Of a DNA stretch of 36,948 nt, positions 1 to 7,283 are shown in pieces; positions within the stretch are counted from its first letter, which is position 1; each line of letters starts with the position of its first letter. The DNA lies in NCBI RefSeq assembly GCF_003324185.1, contig NZ_PXUP01000022.1, forward strand, positions 1-36,948, written 5' to 3'. The translations under genes and the position numbers were made by a program. The notes beneath the pieces were generated by a model that was not told the DNA's origin, did not search any database, and was given only the letters and a program-made list of their open reading frames with translations. Source of the DNA: Faecalibacterium prausnitzii (GTDB lineage: Bacteria > Bacillota > Clostridia > Oscillospirales > Ruminococcaceae).

Positions 1-387
1 ACGCCGCCCGGTTGTGTTGCCAGCCCGTCCATATCTCCGTCCAATCTCCCTATGCGTCAATCGTTGGAAGTAGTACAAGAAAATGATTTCCTGTTCCATC
101 TGTGATAGTGCGGACAGGGCTGCGGCAAGCTCTGGACTTTCCAAAAGCACCATCTGACCACAGACGAAAAGCGGATAGCTGGTCATGCCGGATTGCTCCG
201 CAAAGTATTTATCTGTGGTACTGAATGGATAGTGTTTTTCTTCTATCAGATATTCAAGCGAGATTTCCCGCTTGCGGCGGCTCCGTATGCTCCGGGCTGC
301 GTCTATGGCAGCGTGGCGAATAACAGTCTTGCAAAAGGCATCGTGTGTATGCCGGATATGTTCTTGATACTTTTCGTGTTCGGTCAT
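1..387 (-). CDS. Sigma-70-like factor of a conjugative element, C-terminus cut by window edge
   Basis: An open frame starts at the ATG at 387 and runs off the left edge (129 codons seen). It begins MTEHEKYQEHIRHTHD and has a basic patch RSRRKRE near residue 38. The last visible part, LSQMEQEIIFLYYFQRLTHREIGRRYGR, looks like a sigma-70 region 4 helix-turn-helix. A GGGGG ribosome site lies about 8 nt before the ATG. Small sigma-like proteins of this kind are common in Tn916/Tn1549-type elements of Firmicutes, where they are thought to help express element genes; I infer the same here. The leader (388-545) holds two large inverted repeats. Full length and C-terminal end cannot be judged. Confidence 0.7.
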   Translation of the reverse strand, partial: MTEHEKYQEHIRHTHDAFCKTVIRHAAIDAARSIRSRRKREISLEYLIEEKHYPFSTTDKYFAEQSGMTSYPLFVCGQMVLLESPELAAALSALSQMEQEIIFLYYFQRLTHREIGRRYGRAGNTTGRR

Positions 388-414
388 GGAAAATCCCCCT
401 TTCTGAATAATGGC

Positions 415-447
415 AGAGGGCGGCAGCATCTTGTGCTGTCGCCCTCT
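415..447. repeat. 33-bp imperfect palindrome in the leader of the sigma-like gene
   Basis: AGAGGGCG (415-422) pairs with CGCCCTCT (440-447), and the inner CAGCA (424-428) pairs with TGCTG (434-438), leaving a 5-nt loop. No T-run follows on the minus strand, so it is not a standard terminator of the anti-sigma transcript. It lies 27 nt upstream of the ATG at 387 and could act as an mRNA leader structure or protein-binding site. Confidence 0.6.
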
Positions 448-476
448 TGATTACCGAACAGCAAAGACGGGCGGGG

Positions 477-522
477 CTGTCAACGGCGGCGCATTTGCGC
501 CGTTCATCTTGACCGTTGACAG
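477..522. repeat. 46-bp inverted repeat between anti-sigma and sigma-like genes
   Basis: CTGTCAACGG (477-486) is perfectly complementary to CCGTTGACAG (513-522), and a smaller GCGCA/TGCGC hairpin sits inside. It lies just downstream of the anti-sigma stop codon and upstream of the sigma-like gene. Without a T-tract its role is open: processing site, weak terminator, or recombination or transfer site. Confidence 0.6.
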
Positions 523-545
523 GCTCGGCTGGGTTTGCTATCTGC

Positions 546-1259
546 TCACGGCAATTCACTCTCATTGATAGGAATTGCCTCAAGTTCCGTATTCAAATTG
601 TTCCAATAAGAGCCGATATCCGCACTTGTGAAATACTTAAAACCGCCTGCTGCTGACTTCAATTCGCCGTTTTTAACCCCATAGCAGGCGTAAATCAAAT
701 CGTAGCTTGTTCCATCTGAGAGGTTAAATCTAAAGCTGGTCACATCTGCTCCGGCAGTTTCCTCAGTCGTTTTGTCTTTTAGGGATAAGCCCTTGAACTT
801 ATCATACAGGGTCTTTATATCATTTTCAGCAACAACTACTTTCTTTTCTGCTGATGCAGGCACTCCGTCATAGTGGTACATTTCAACGTTTTCGACATCT
901 TCAACCTCAAATGGGAAGTCGATTTTGACAGGCTCATAAGCAATGTTTATAGGTAACAGAAAGAGAGCTGTAAAAATTGCAATGATACAAAGAGCGATGG
1001 AAACGAGAACAGCAATCGTTATCTTTTTTCTGCCTCTCTGCTTTTCTTTTGCCTCATGGCGCATAATAACGCTTTCGCTTTCTTCGTGAAGAACATCTTC
1101 GCTCGTGTGAGAAAGCAATTTCTGATAAATTGCGTTACAGTCAGCACAGGCGTTCAAATGCTCTTTTACCATCTCTGCGCTTGCTTCGCTGCAAGCACCG
1201 TCAACATACAGCGGAAGAATATCTCGAACAATATCGCATTGTTTACTCATGCTTTTCAT
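546..1259 (-). CDS. Anti-sigma factor with zf-HC2 zinc finger and one membrane segment
   Basis: This 237-residue protein starts MKSMSKQCDIVRDILPLYVDGACSE and carries HLNACADC (H-x3-C-x2-C) near residue 34, the zinc-binding anti-sigma signature (zf-HC2). A basic stretch KEKQRGRKK is followed by one membrane helix at about residues 79-103. The C-terminal half is presumably extracytoplasmic and is not recognised. The gene overlaps the end of the ECF sigma gene by 17 nt (8 nt if it starts at the second Met, 1250), so the two are translationally coupled. By family logic the zinc-finger domain holds the partner sigma at the membrane until a signal frees it. The signal is unknown. Base composition is more A+T-rich than the VirD4 block beside it, suggesting cargo of separate origin. 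Confidence 0.85.
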   Translation of the reverse strand: MKSMSKQCDIVRDILPLYVDGACSEASAEMVKEHLNACADCNAIYQKLLSHTSEDVLHEESESVIMRHEAKEKQRGRKKITIAVLVSIALCIIAIFTALFLLPINIAYEPVKIDFPFEVEDVENVEMYHYDGVPASAEKKVVVAENDIKTLYDKFKGLSLKDKTTEETAGADVTSFRFNLSDGTSYDLIYACYGVKNGELKSAAGGFKYFTSADIGSYWNNLNTELEAIPINESELP

Positions 1260-1728
1260 CCATCCTTTCTTGAATTTTTAGCTTTGCACGATGATAAGTA
1301 ACTCTCGCCCATGATTCTGTTTTTCCAAAAATTGCAGCGATTTGTGAAAAAGATAGTTCCCCGAATACGCGAAGCTGAAAGACTTCTTTGTATGGTTCTT
1401 CCAAACGGTGAAGAACGAGGTGTATGCGGAACGCCATGTCAGAATCTGCAACTGAGTTCTCAACATTTTCATTTGATGGCAAGTCATTGATTTCACTCAC
1501 ATCAGCTACTCGCTGACGGCTTCGCATTTCATCATGGTAAAGGTTTTTTGCTATGGAGCAGAGCCATGTCAATTCATCTGACTTACCTTTGAATTGTGAT
1601 GTTGTAGAGACAGCCTTATAGAATGTGTTCTGCGTGATTTCCTCTGCTATCTCACGATTTTTGGCAAGAGAAATAGTATACGAGTATACCTGTAAATAGT
1701 AGGCTTTATAGAGCTTTTCATAGTCCAT
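1243..1728 (-). CDS. ECF-type RNA polymerase sigma factor
   Basis: This 161-residue protein starting MDYEKLYKAYYLQVYSY has sigma region 2 (AEEITQNTFYKAV, then LTWLCSIAKNLYHDEMR) and region 4 (LEEPYKEVFQLRVFGELSFSQIAAIFGKTESWARVTYHRAK), the standard two-domain ECF layout. The ATG at 1728 is chosen because AAGGAGG sits 11 nt before it; in-frame ATGs at 1737 and 1755 are possible but worse placed. It is followed by an overlapping anti-sigma gene. An ECF-like promoter lies directly upstream, suggesting it activates its own operon. Target genes outside this pair cannot be deduced. Confidence 0.9.
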   Translation of the reverse strand: MDYEKLYKAYYLQVYSYTISLAKNREIAEEITQNTFYKAVSTTSQFKGKSDELTWLCSIAKNLYHDEMRSRQRVADVSEINDLPSNENVENSVADSDMAFRIHLVLHRLEEPYKEVFQLRVFGELSFSQIAAIFGKTESWARVTYHRAKLKIQERMDEKHE

Positions 1729-1759
1729 ACTTGTCATCACCTCCTTCAGCTTCATAGGT

Positions 1760-1787
1760 TAGACGGAGAAATCGGAATTTCGTTACA
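1760..1787 (-). promoter_or_regulatory. Putative ECF-type autoregulatory promoter
   Basis: On the minus strand TGTAAC (1787-1782) is followed after 16 nt by CGTCTA (1765-1760). This resembles the TGAAAC/CGTATA-type promoters of Bacillus-family ECF sigmas. It lies about 30-60 nt before the sigma start codon. Self-activation is inferred. Confidence 0.55.
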
Positions 1788-2000
1788 AAGAAGTTTGAAA
1801 TTTTTATACCTTTACGCTACTCTTGCTTTGTGCGGACTATTGGTAGACGCGCATTAACGGCAAGTAAAGAGATTGCTGTGTCAGCTTGATATGTTCAAAT
1901 GCTAATTAAGTATAGCATACAGCTATGAATTTTTCTATTGCGTTCCCCTGACTTCGGAATAGTGGCAGGGCTGGCTATCCTTGTTTTGCTTTGTGCTTCT
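1788..2000. other. Non-coding junction between the sigma operon and truncated Maff2
   Basis: About 210 nt of A+T-rich sequence. I see no convincing gene. An open frame of about 40 codons continues out of the Maff2 region in another frame, but it has no ribosome site of its own. This is the likely scar where the conjugation block was lost or the sigma pair was gained. Confidence 0.4.
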
Positions 2001-2141
2001 CTACCGTACATGAGCATTGGAGCCGGGGTTATCGTTGCCGTAACCTTCCAGCAGATTGATAGCACCCCACACGCCGAGACCGGCACCCAGAGCGACAACC
2101 AGAGTCTGAAGAACTTCGATAGCAGAGTTAAAGAATTCCAT
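2001..2141 (-). pseudogene. Maff2-family small membrane protein, C-terminally shortened
   Basis: The protein begins MEFFNSAIEVLQTLVVALGA and continues GVWGAINLLEGYGNDNPG, the hallmark of Maff2-family proteins that follow virD4 in Tn1549-like elements. A good AAAGGAG lies 8 nt upstream of the ATG at 2141. Family members are about 70 residues and continue with a second hydrophobic segment. Here the frame ends after 46 residues (SNAHVR), right after the family-like part stops. I read this as a deletion or recombination breakpoint. The membrane segment is intact, so residual function cannot be excluded. Confidence 0.65.
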
Positions 2142-2258
2142 AGCCGTTTCTCCTTTATAAATGAAAGTTGTAGACCGTCCGTACACACCTGAAGCTGCCT
2201 ATTGAAGCCGCGAACTGCGGCGAGAGTGGACTTTCTGGTGTACCTCTCTGGTCAGGAT

Positions 2259-2291
2259 AAAATAAAACCGCCTACCGGATCAGGCAGGCGG
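2259..2291 (-). terminator. Hairpin terminator overlapping the virD4 3' end
   Basis: On the minus strand CCGCCT (2291-2286) pairs with AGGCGG (2273-2268), followed by TTTTATTTT. It overlaps the last codons of the VirD4 gene (stop at 2280-2282) and would separate it from maff2. Confidence 0.55.
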
Positions 2292-4061
2292 GAGCGAATC
2301 AGCGTCAATCACAACAAATTCATCATTGGGATTGATTTTTTCTTTTCGGTTCAGATATTTTTCAATATCGAAGGTGTTTTTGGGGTCGCAGTCTGAGGTC
2401 AGCTTGTAGTTAGGGTGCTGGGTCAGGTCGTACTTGTCGCTCAAGAATGGGCGCACACCACGCAGCTGCAAAATACACTTGCCGCCGTCCAGCACCGCCA
2501 GCTCGTCCCGGCTCAATAATTCGTGACCAAGTTTTTGGAACGATGTTCCGTAGGATGGCGAATTACCGCGCGTGTCCGAAGTGTTAAAAGAATCAATCGT
2601 TTCTTTTCCCAGAATTTCGGACAGGTCTTTCAGTGTACCGGGTTCCGAGCCTCCGAGGAAAATCTGGCTGTCCATGTTGCCCACAATGGTATCTGCGTTG
2701 TCCTTGTAGATGGCTTTCAACTGACTTCTCGCCTGCAAAACAAGGCAGGCGGAGATCTCACGGCTGCGAATGGTCGCCACCAACTTTTCCAAATTGGGAA
2801 TCTGCCCGATGTTGGCGCATTCGTCAATCAGGCACCGCACATGGATGGGCAGCTTGCCGCCGTACACATCGTCTGCTTTATCGCACAGGAGGTTGAAAAG
2901 CTGGGTGTAGACCATGCTGATGAGGAAGTTAAAGGTTGAATCCGTGTCCGACATGATGAGGAACAACGCTGTTTTCTTATCGCCCAGCGTGTCCAGTTGC
3001 AGTTCATCGTACATGGTGAGATCACGCAGTTCTTGGATGTCGAAGGGGGCTAATCTGGCACCACAGGAAATGAGGATGGATTTTGCGGTCTTTCCGGCAG
3101 CCAGCTTGTAAAGTTTGTATTGCCGTCCGGCAAAGCTGTTGGGCTTCTTTTTCGCCAGTTCCTCAAACAGCAAGTCCACCGGGTTCTGATATTCCTCGTC
3201 ATCCTCCAGCACCTGCATGGTGTTCAGCATTTCCAACAATGTTGCAAAATTCTGCTCCTCCACCGGGGCTTCATAATGCAGATAAGCGATCAGGGCAGTA
3301 AGCAAAAGACGCTCCGATTTTTCCCAGAATGGGTCCCCGCCGGACCCTTCACCCTTGGTGTTGGTCATCAGGGTCGTGACTAGTTTCAGAATGTCCTTTT
3401 CGCTGTGGACATAGGCGAAGGGGTTGTAGTGCATCGACTTTTTGAAGTTGATGGTGTTTAGGATCTTCAGCTTGTAACCGTTTTTCAGAAGTGCGTTCCC
3501 GCACTCGACCACGATACTACCTTTCGGATCTGTAACTACGAATGATACCGGAAAATTCTTGGAATCACATTGCAGCAGATTCGGCTTGATAAAGAACCTT
3601 GTCTTACCGCTGCCGGAGCCGCCGACTACCAGCACATTTTTGTTTCGGGCATTCTTGGGGTCCGGCGGGCGGTTGGACATCATCAGGCGTTCTGTTTTGG
3701 TTAGGATGATGTTGTCGGCGAACTTTGGTGCCATGAACGGCTCAATGTCCTTCGGAGTTCCCCACCGGGCAGAGCCGTACTCCATGCCATGCCGGTACTT
3801 TTTGGCGTTTTTGCCTTTCAGGTACACCGCCAGCCGTAACCCTGCACCTACTGCCAGACCCACCAGCAAATCAAGCGGATGCAGGCTGGGCAGAGGGTTT
3901 GCAAATGCCATCGGGAAGGTGCCCATCATCGCCATGATCTTATCGCCCAGCTCCTTGCCCTCGGCAAGCCGCCACGCTTCACCGAAGTTGGTTGCCACCA
4001 GCCCCAGCAAAATATAGGGCAGATACAGCGCCAGCAGCTTTGTCAGCTTTTTCGTGGTCAC
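2280..4061 (-). CDS. virD4: VirD4/TraG-family type IV coupling protein
   Basis: This 593-residue protein has two N-terminal membrane helices (LLALYLPYILLGLVA and LDLLVGLAVGAGLRLAVYL), a Walker A motif VVGGSGSGKTRFF at about residue 146, and a Walker B region CLIDECANIGQIPNLE at about 410, followed by TIRSREISACLVLQARSQL. These define the TraG/VirD4 ATPases that bring relaxase-bound DNA to the type IV secretion channel. The start is a GTG at 4061 overlapping the PcfB stop (GTGA), so translation is coupled. It appears full length and has no visible defect, although the transport partners expected downstream are absent from this window. Confidence 0.93.
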   Translation of the reverse strand: MTTKKLTKLLALYLPYILLGLVATNFGEAWRLAEGKELGDKIMAMMGTFPMAFANPLPSLHPLDLLVGLAVGAGLRLAVYLKGKNAKKYRHGMEYGSARWGTPKDIEPFMAPKFADNIILTKTERLMMSNRPPDPKNARNKNVLVVGGSGSGKTRFFIKPNLLQCDSKNFPVSFVVTDPKGSIVVECGNALLKNGYKLKILNTINFKKSMHYNPFAYVHSEKDILKLVTTLMTNTKGEGSGGDPFWEKSERLLLTALIAYLHYEAPVEEQNFATLLEMLNTMQVLEDDEEYQNPVDLLFEELAKKKPNSFAGRQYKLYKLAAGKTAKSILISCGARLAPFDIQELRDLTMYDELQLDTLGDKKTALFLIMSDTDSTFNFLISMVYTQLFNLLCDKADDVYGGKLPIHVRCLIDECANIGQIPNLEKLVATIRSREISACLVLQARSQLKAIYKDNADTIVGNMDSQIFLGGSEPGTLKDLSEILGKETIDSFNTSDTRGNSPSYGTSFQKLGHELLSRDELAVLDGGKCILQLRGVRPFLSDKYDLTQHPNYKLTSDCDPKNTFDIEKYLNRKEKINPNDEFVVIDADSLPPA

Positions 4062-4516
4062 AGTCCACGCTCCTGTTCCTTGTGCCGGACTTTGCCGGGG
4101 AGTTCTGCCGCTGCCTGCACCAGTTCCTGCAATCGTGCCAGCACCGAAGGGCGTTTGTCCTTGTTCAGTAGGGACGCCGAATACTCCTTGAACGCCGAAT
4201 GGAAGGCTTCTGCGTCCGGGGCTTTGAAAAAGACCAGATACCGGGGCGGCACCTCGGAGATGTCCTTGCGGATGGCATAGTCGATGCCGTACTTTTTGGC
4301 ATAGCGTTCCAGCCCTCGGATACCGGTCTTGCTGATCTCCACGCTGGATACGCCCCGGTTCTGTCGCAGCAGGGTACGGACGCTTTGCTTGCCTTGGGAG
4401 GCTTTGTTTTTGTAGAGCCGTATGGCGGCTTTCACGCCATTCAGCACTGTCCGGGCAGACAACTTCGTGGTCGAAATCATCAGGTTGAATGATTTCTGCT
4501 CGATTTCTTCCTGCAT
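4058..4516 (-). CDS. pcfB: PcfB-family (DUF3801) conjugation protein
   Basis: A 152-residue protein starting MQEEIEQKSFNLMISTTKLSART, typical of the PcfB/DUF3801 family encoded immediately before virD4 in Gram-positive conjugative plasmids and Tn1549-like elements. In pCF10, PcfB is a relaxosome-processing component acting with the PcfC coupling protein. The start is placed at 4516, where GGGGG lies 8 nt upstream; an earlier in-frame ATG at 4522 sits almost on the ribosome site. The stop overlaps the VirD4 GTG. The C-terminus is charged (KVRHKEQERGL). Confidence 0.8.
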   Translation of the reverse strand: MQEEIEQKSFNLMISTTKLSARTVLNGVKAAIRLYKNKASQGKQSVRTLLRQNRGVSSVEISKTGIRGLERYAKKYGIDYAIRKDISEVPPRYLVFFKAPDAEAFHSAFKEYSASLLNKDKRPSVLARLQELVQAAAELPGKVRHKEQERGL

Positions 4517-4546
4517 TTGCATCACCCCCTGTGCAGAAAATAGGAA

Positions 4547-4987
4547 TCAGCGGTCAAGACCTGCATCCTTCGATGGCGCAGCTTTGTTTTTCTCAGGGCG
4601 TACTGCCTCATCGGGTACACGAATGACCATCATCCGATGTCCCAGCCGGATAAAATCTTCGGGCTGGTGAAATTTCTTCTCAAACTTTTCAGCCAATTCC
4701 GGGGTGAGGGATGCGAAATCTTCCTCACCCAGACCGACCACCAGAAAGGTTCCGGCAACCACATCGTAGGCTTCGCCATGCTCATCCCGCAGGGCGCGGT
4801 TCAGGGGCAAACCCATCAGCTTGCCATCATCGTTGTAGACGATGGCAACCGGGTCGCTAAACGGGTAGCTGGCACCGATGCTGCCACCGACTGCCTGCTG
4901 CAATGCTTTCAGATCGTTGTCAATCTCGACCTGTTTCGGGTACTGCCCCGGCGCGATTTGCAGGACAGAAAGAGTGTTTTCTTCCAT
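4547..4987 (-). CDS. DUF3846 domain protein of the conjugative element
   Basis: This 146-residue soluble protein (MEENTLSVLQIAPGQYPKQ) has the DUF3846 pattern: an N-terminal strand with PGQYP, then YNDDGKLMGLPLNRALRD and the acidic-aromatic core VVAGTFLVVGLGEEDFASL. DUF3846 proteins are widespread in mobile elements and phages, with no established function. It lies between an unknown element gene (11-nt gap) and PcfB, within one transcription unit. The C-terminal 20 residues are charged and low complexity. Confidence 0.7.
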   Translation of the reverse strand: MEENTLSVLQIAPGQYPKQVEIDNDLKALQQAVGGSIGASYPFSDPVAIVYNDDGKLMGLPLNRALRDEHGEAYDVVAGTFLVVGLGEEDFASLTPELAEKFEKKFHQPEDFIRLGHRMMVIRVPDEAVRPEKNKAAPSKDAGLDR

Positions 4988-4998
4988 TCCGCTTCCCC

Positions 4999-5469
4999 TC
5001 AGTCGATGCAGATGCAGGTCAGCGCATCCTCATCGACCATCAGCGTGACACTGGCGGTTTCCAGATACTTCTGGATGGCAAACATATCGCTCATGGTCAG
5101 GGGTGCGAACTTGCCATTGTCCGTATAGCGGTGGAAAATCACCGACCCGGTCAGATACCGCTTGCCCATCAGCTTGATGACCTGCTTCGGGTTATAGCGG
5201 AAACCCAGCGGCTCCTCCTTGGAGATGCCGTAGCCGGCATCGTCCTCGTCAAAGCAGGGCAGGATGTGCGGAACCTCCTCCGGCTGGATCACGGTCAAAT
5301 CCAGAACGGGTGACACAGCGGCGAAATAGACATCCGTGCTGGCAAGCTCGTTCTGCATTGCCATGTGCATGAACGAAAAGAAGCCAGTCACTGCGTCGTC
5401 GATGTGGTCGATTTTCTTGCTCATGGTGTCGATGGTCTTTGCGGTCTTGAAATCAATGGTATTGTTCAT
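4999..5469 (-). CDS. Conserved element protein of unknown function
   Basis: A 156-residue protein starting MNNTIDFKTAKTIDTMSKKI. The ATG at 5469 has GGAGG 8 nt upstream. An open frame runs further upstream but overlaps the parB end and has no ribosome site. No domain is recognised with certainty. It has a helical N-terminus, a middle section with ILPCFDEDDAGYGISKEEPLGFRYNPKQVIKLM, and a C-terminus LMVDEDALTCICID. The position between parB and the DUF3846 gene is typical of accessory proteins in Tn1549-like elements. Do not infer a function. Confidence 0.6.
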   Translation of the reverse strand: MNNTIDFKTAKTIDTMSKKIDHIDDAVTGFFSFMHMAMQNELASTDVYFAAVSPVLDLTVIQPEEVPHILPCFDEDDAGYGISKEEPLGFRYNPKQVIKLMGKRYLTGSVIFHRYTDNGKFAPLTMSDMFAIQKYLETASVTLMVDEDALTCICID

Positions 5470-5491
5470 AGGCGTTTCCTCCGTTATTTTT

Positions 5492-5520
5492 ACAAAATAA
5501 AAAGACCCGAATCGGGTCTT
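5492..5520 (-). terminator. Rho-independent terminator after parB
   Basis: On the minus strand AAGACCCGATTCGGGTCTT forms an almost uninterrupted hairpin (5520-5502) followed by TTTATTTTGT. It lies between the parB stop (5537) and the next start codon (5469) and should reduce transcription from repA-parAB into the conjugation genes. Confidence 0.7.
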
Positions 5521-5536
5521 ACGGTTCATCATGTGG

Positions 5537-6460
5537 TCAACGCTCGTTGCTGCGCTGACGTTTTTTCTGCCACTGATCCAGCAGTTTGATGATAATATCT
5601 TCCATCTGTTTGGGCGTGTAGGAGCGCGGAAAGTATTTCCGCAGGGTTTCATTCTTGATGGTCACGGTGTCTAGCTCACTCTTTTTCTCCTTGCCCATCA
5701 CATCAAAGGCGGCTTCATAACTGAACTCGCCTTGCTGTGCCATCTTTTTTAGCTGCTGCGCCTGTGAAAGAGAGGGGGCATTCTGCGTGTCGTTCATAGC
5801 CTCTAAAAAATCCCGCTGTTGGGCTTCGTCCAAATAGGACAGTTCCACCGCAGGATTAAACGAGATTTTCTTCTCGTCCACCATGTCCAGCAATTCAGGG
5901 ACAAGGTTTGTCAGGCGGATATATCGCTTGACATTATCCTTGCTCATTCCTGCATCTTTTCCGATTTTTTCGGCACTCAACTTCGGTGCAATTTGCACCG
6001 AAGTTAAATCTGACCTAGCACCCTGATTTTTTATAGCTTCTAGCTTCATCTTAAATGCGAAGGCGCGTTCGCTGGGTAGGATGTGTTCTCTCTGTAAATT
6101 GGAATCGACCATCAGTATCGTGGCTGCATCATCCTCCATATTGCGTACAATGACAGGCAAGGTATCCAGATGCGCAAGTTCCGCAGCGTGTTTCCGGCGA
6201 TGCCCGGAGATAATCTCATAGCCGCCCTCTGGTCTGGGGCGGGCAATCAGCGGCGCAAGGACACCAAACTGCGAAATGCTTTCCACCGTCCGGGTCATTG
6301 CATCATCGTCCAGCACCTTGAACGGGTGGTTCTTGAACGGAAACAACTCGTTGACGGGAATCTGCTGTACCTGTTCTCGCTGTTCCTCCTGCCGGGTTTC
6401 CTCCGAACTGAACAGGTCATCTAGCCCTTTCAGAGCTACGTTTAATCCGTTTTTCGGCAT
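5537..6460 (-). CDS. parB: ParB-family partition protein
   Basis: This 307-residue protein carries the ParB/Sulfiredoxin domain: VNELFPFKNHPFKVLDDDAM, then SISQFGVLAPLIARP and the signature ISGHRRKHAAELAH (about residues 85-98), with LQREHILPSERAFAFKMKLEA behind it. A central helix-turn-helix region follows (LSAEKIGKDAGMSKDNVKRYIRLTNLVPELLDMV). ParB proteins bind parS sites and, in many cases, hydrolyse CTP. The gene overlaps the end of parA by 44 nt. The pair probably stabilises the excised circular form of the element. No parS site was identified by eye. Confidence 0.92.
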   Translation of the reverse strand: MPKNGLNVALKGLDDLFSSEETRQEEQREQVQQIPVNELFPFKNHPFKVLDDDAMTRTVESISQFGVLAPLIARPRPEGGYEIISGHRRKHAAELAHLDTLPVIVRNMEDDAATILMVDSNLQREHILPSERAFAFKMKLEAIKNQGARSDLTSVQIAPKLSAEKIGKDAGMSKDNVKRYIRLTNLVPELLDMVDEKKISFNPAVELSYLDEAQQRDFLEAMNDTQNAPSLSQAQQLKKMAQQGEFSYEAAFDVMGKEKKSELDTVTIKNETLRKYFPRSYTPKQMEDIIIKLLDQWQKKRQRSNER

Positions 6461-7283
6461 CCGCCAACACCTCCCTCGCTAAAGATTGGTAGGCTTCTGC
6501 CACCTTGCCCTTGGGGTCGTGCTGGAAAATGCTCTTGCCTGCGGCACTGGTTTCGGCGGCACGGACAGACCGGGAAATGGTCTGGTCGAACACTTTGATT
6601 TTACTGCCGTATGCTTGGCGTATCAGGGTGTCAATCTGCTTTCCGTAATTTGTGCGGCTGTCCGTCATGGTGAGCAGGATACCCTCGATTTTTAATTTCG
6701 GGTTGATCTGCCGCCGCACCTTGCCGACAGTCTGCAAAAGCTGTTCCAGACCTTTGGCGGACAGGTATTGTGCCTGAACGGGAATCAGCGTGGTGTCAGC
6801 CGCCGCCAAAGCGTTAATAGTGAGCATCCCCAGAGAGGGCATACAGTCCAGCAGGATATAATCGTACTCCCGTTTTGCTCCGTCCAGCACCTGTTTGAGC
6901 ATTTTCTCACGGTTCATACTGTTTACAAGAGCCACTTCCAGTCCCGCCAATTCGATGTTGGCAGGGATAAGGTCTACGCCCTCTGCATGATGCAGGATGC
7001 CCTCACCGGGCTGGATGGGCTGGTCGTTCATTGCCTTTTGTATCAGCGTAGACAGTGTGGTGGGCAGTTCGTCCGGCTGCTGCCAGCCCATGCTGATGGT
7101 AAGACTGCCCTGCGGGTCGGTGTCCACCAGCAGAACTTTCTTGCCCTCCATTGCCAGCCCAATGCCCAGATTTTCACAGGTGGTGCTTTTTCCGACACCG
7201 CCTTTCTGGTTCGTGACTGCGATAATCGTTGCTTTCTTTGCGATAACATCACCCCGCCTTCCGGGAACCGTGCGCAAAGTCAT
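6417..7283 (-). CDS. parA: ParA/Soj-family partition ATPase
   Basis: This protein has a deviant Walker A motif TNQKGGVGKSTTCENLG, the switch VDTDPQGSLTISMG, and DYILLDCMPSLGMLTINALAAAD. These are ParA hallmarks for the ATPase that moves ParB-bound DNA. The only canonical in-frame start is the ATG at 7283, giving 288 residues with a 14-residue extension before the usual IAKKATIIAVTNQKGG. That ATG has no visible ribosome site, whereas a strong GGAAGGCGGGG lies at the expected family start but in front of an out-of-frame ATG. True initiation may be coupled to repA (overlap 35 nt) or non-canonical. Confidence 0.9.
   Translation of the reverse strand: MTLRTVPGRRGDVIAKKATIIAVTNQKGGVGKSTTCENLGIGLAMEGKKVLLVDTDPQGSLTISMGWQQPDELPTTLSTLIQKAMNDQPIQPGEGILHHAEGVDLIPANIELAGLEVALVNSMNREKMLKQVLDGAKREYDYILLDCMPSLGMLTINALAAADTTLIPVQAQYLSAKGLEQLLQTVGKVRRQINPKLKIEGILLTMTDSRTNYGKQIDTLIRQAYGSKIKVFDQTISRSVRAAETSAAGKSIFQHDPKGKVAEAYQSLAREVLADAEKRIKRSSERAR

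Noticed and set aside
1895-2188. 97-codon frame overlapping maff2
   Set aside because: It overlaps the Maff2 frame, which has a clear family match and ribosome site; the extra frame has neither.
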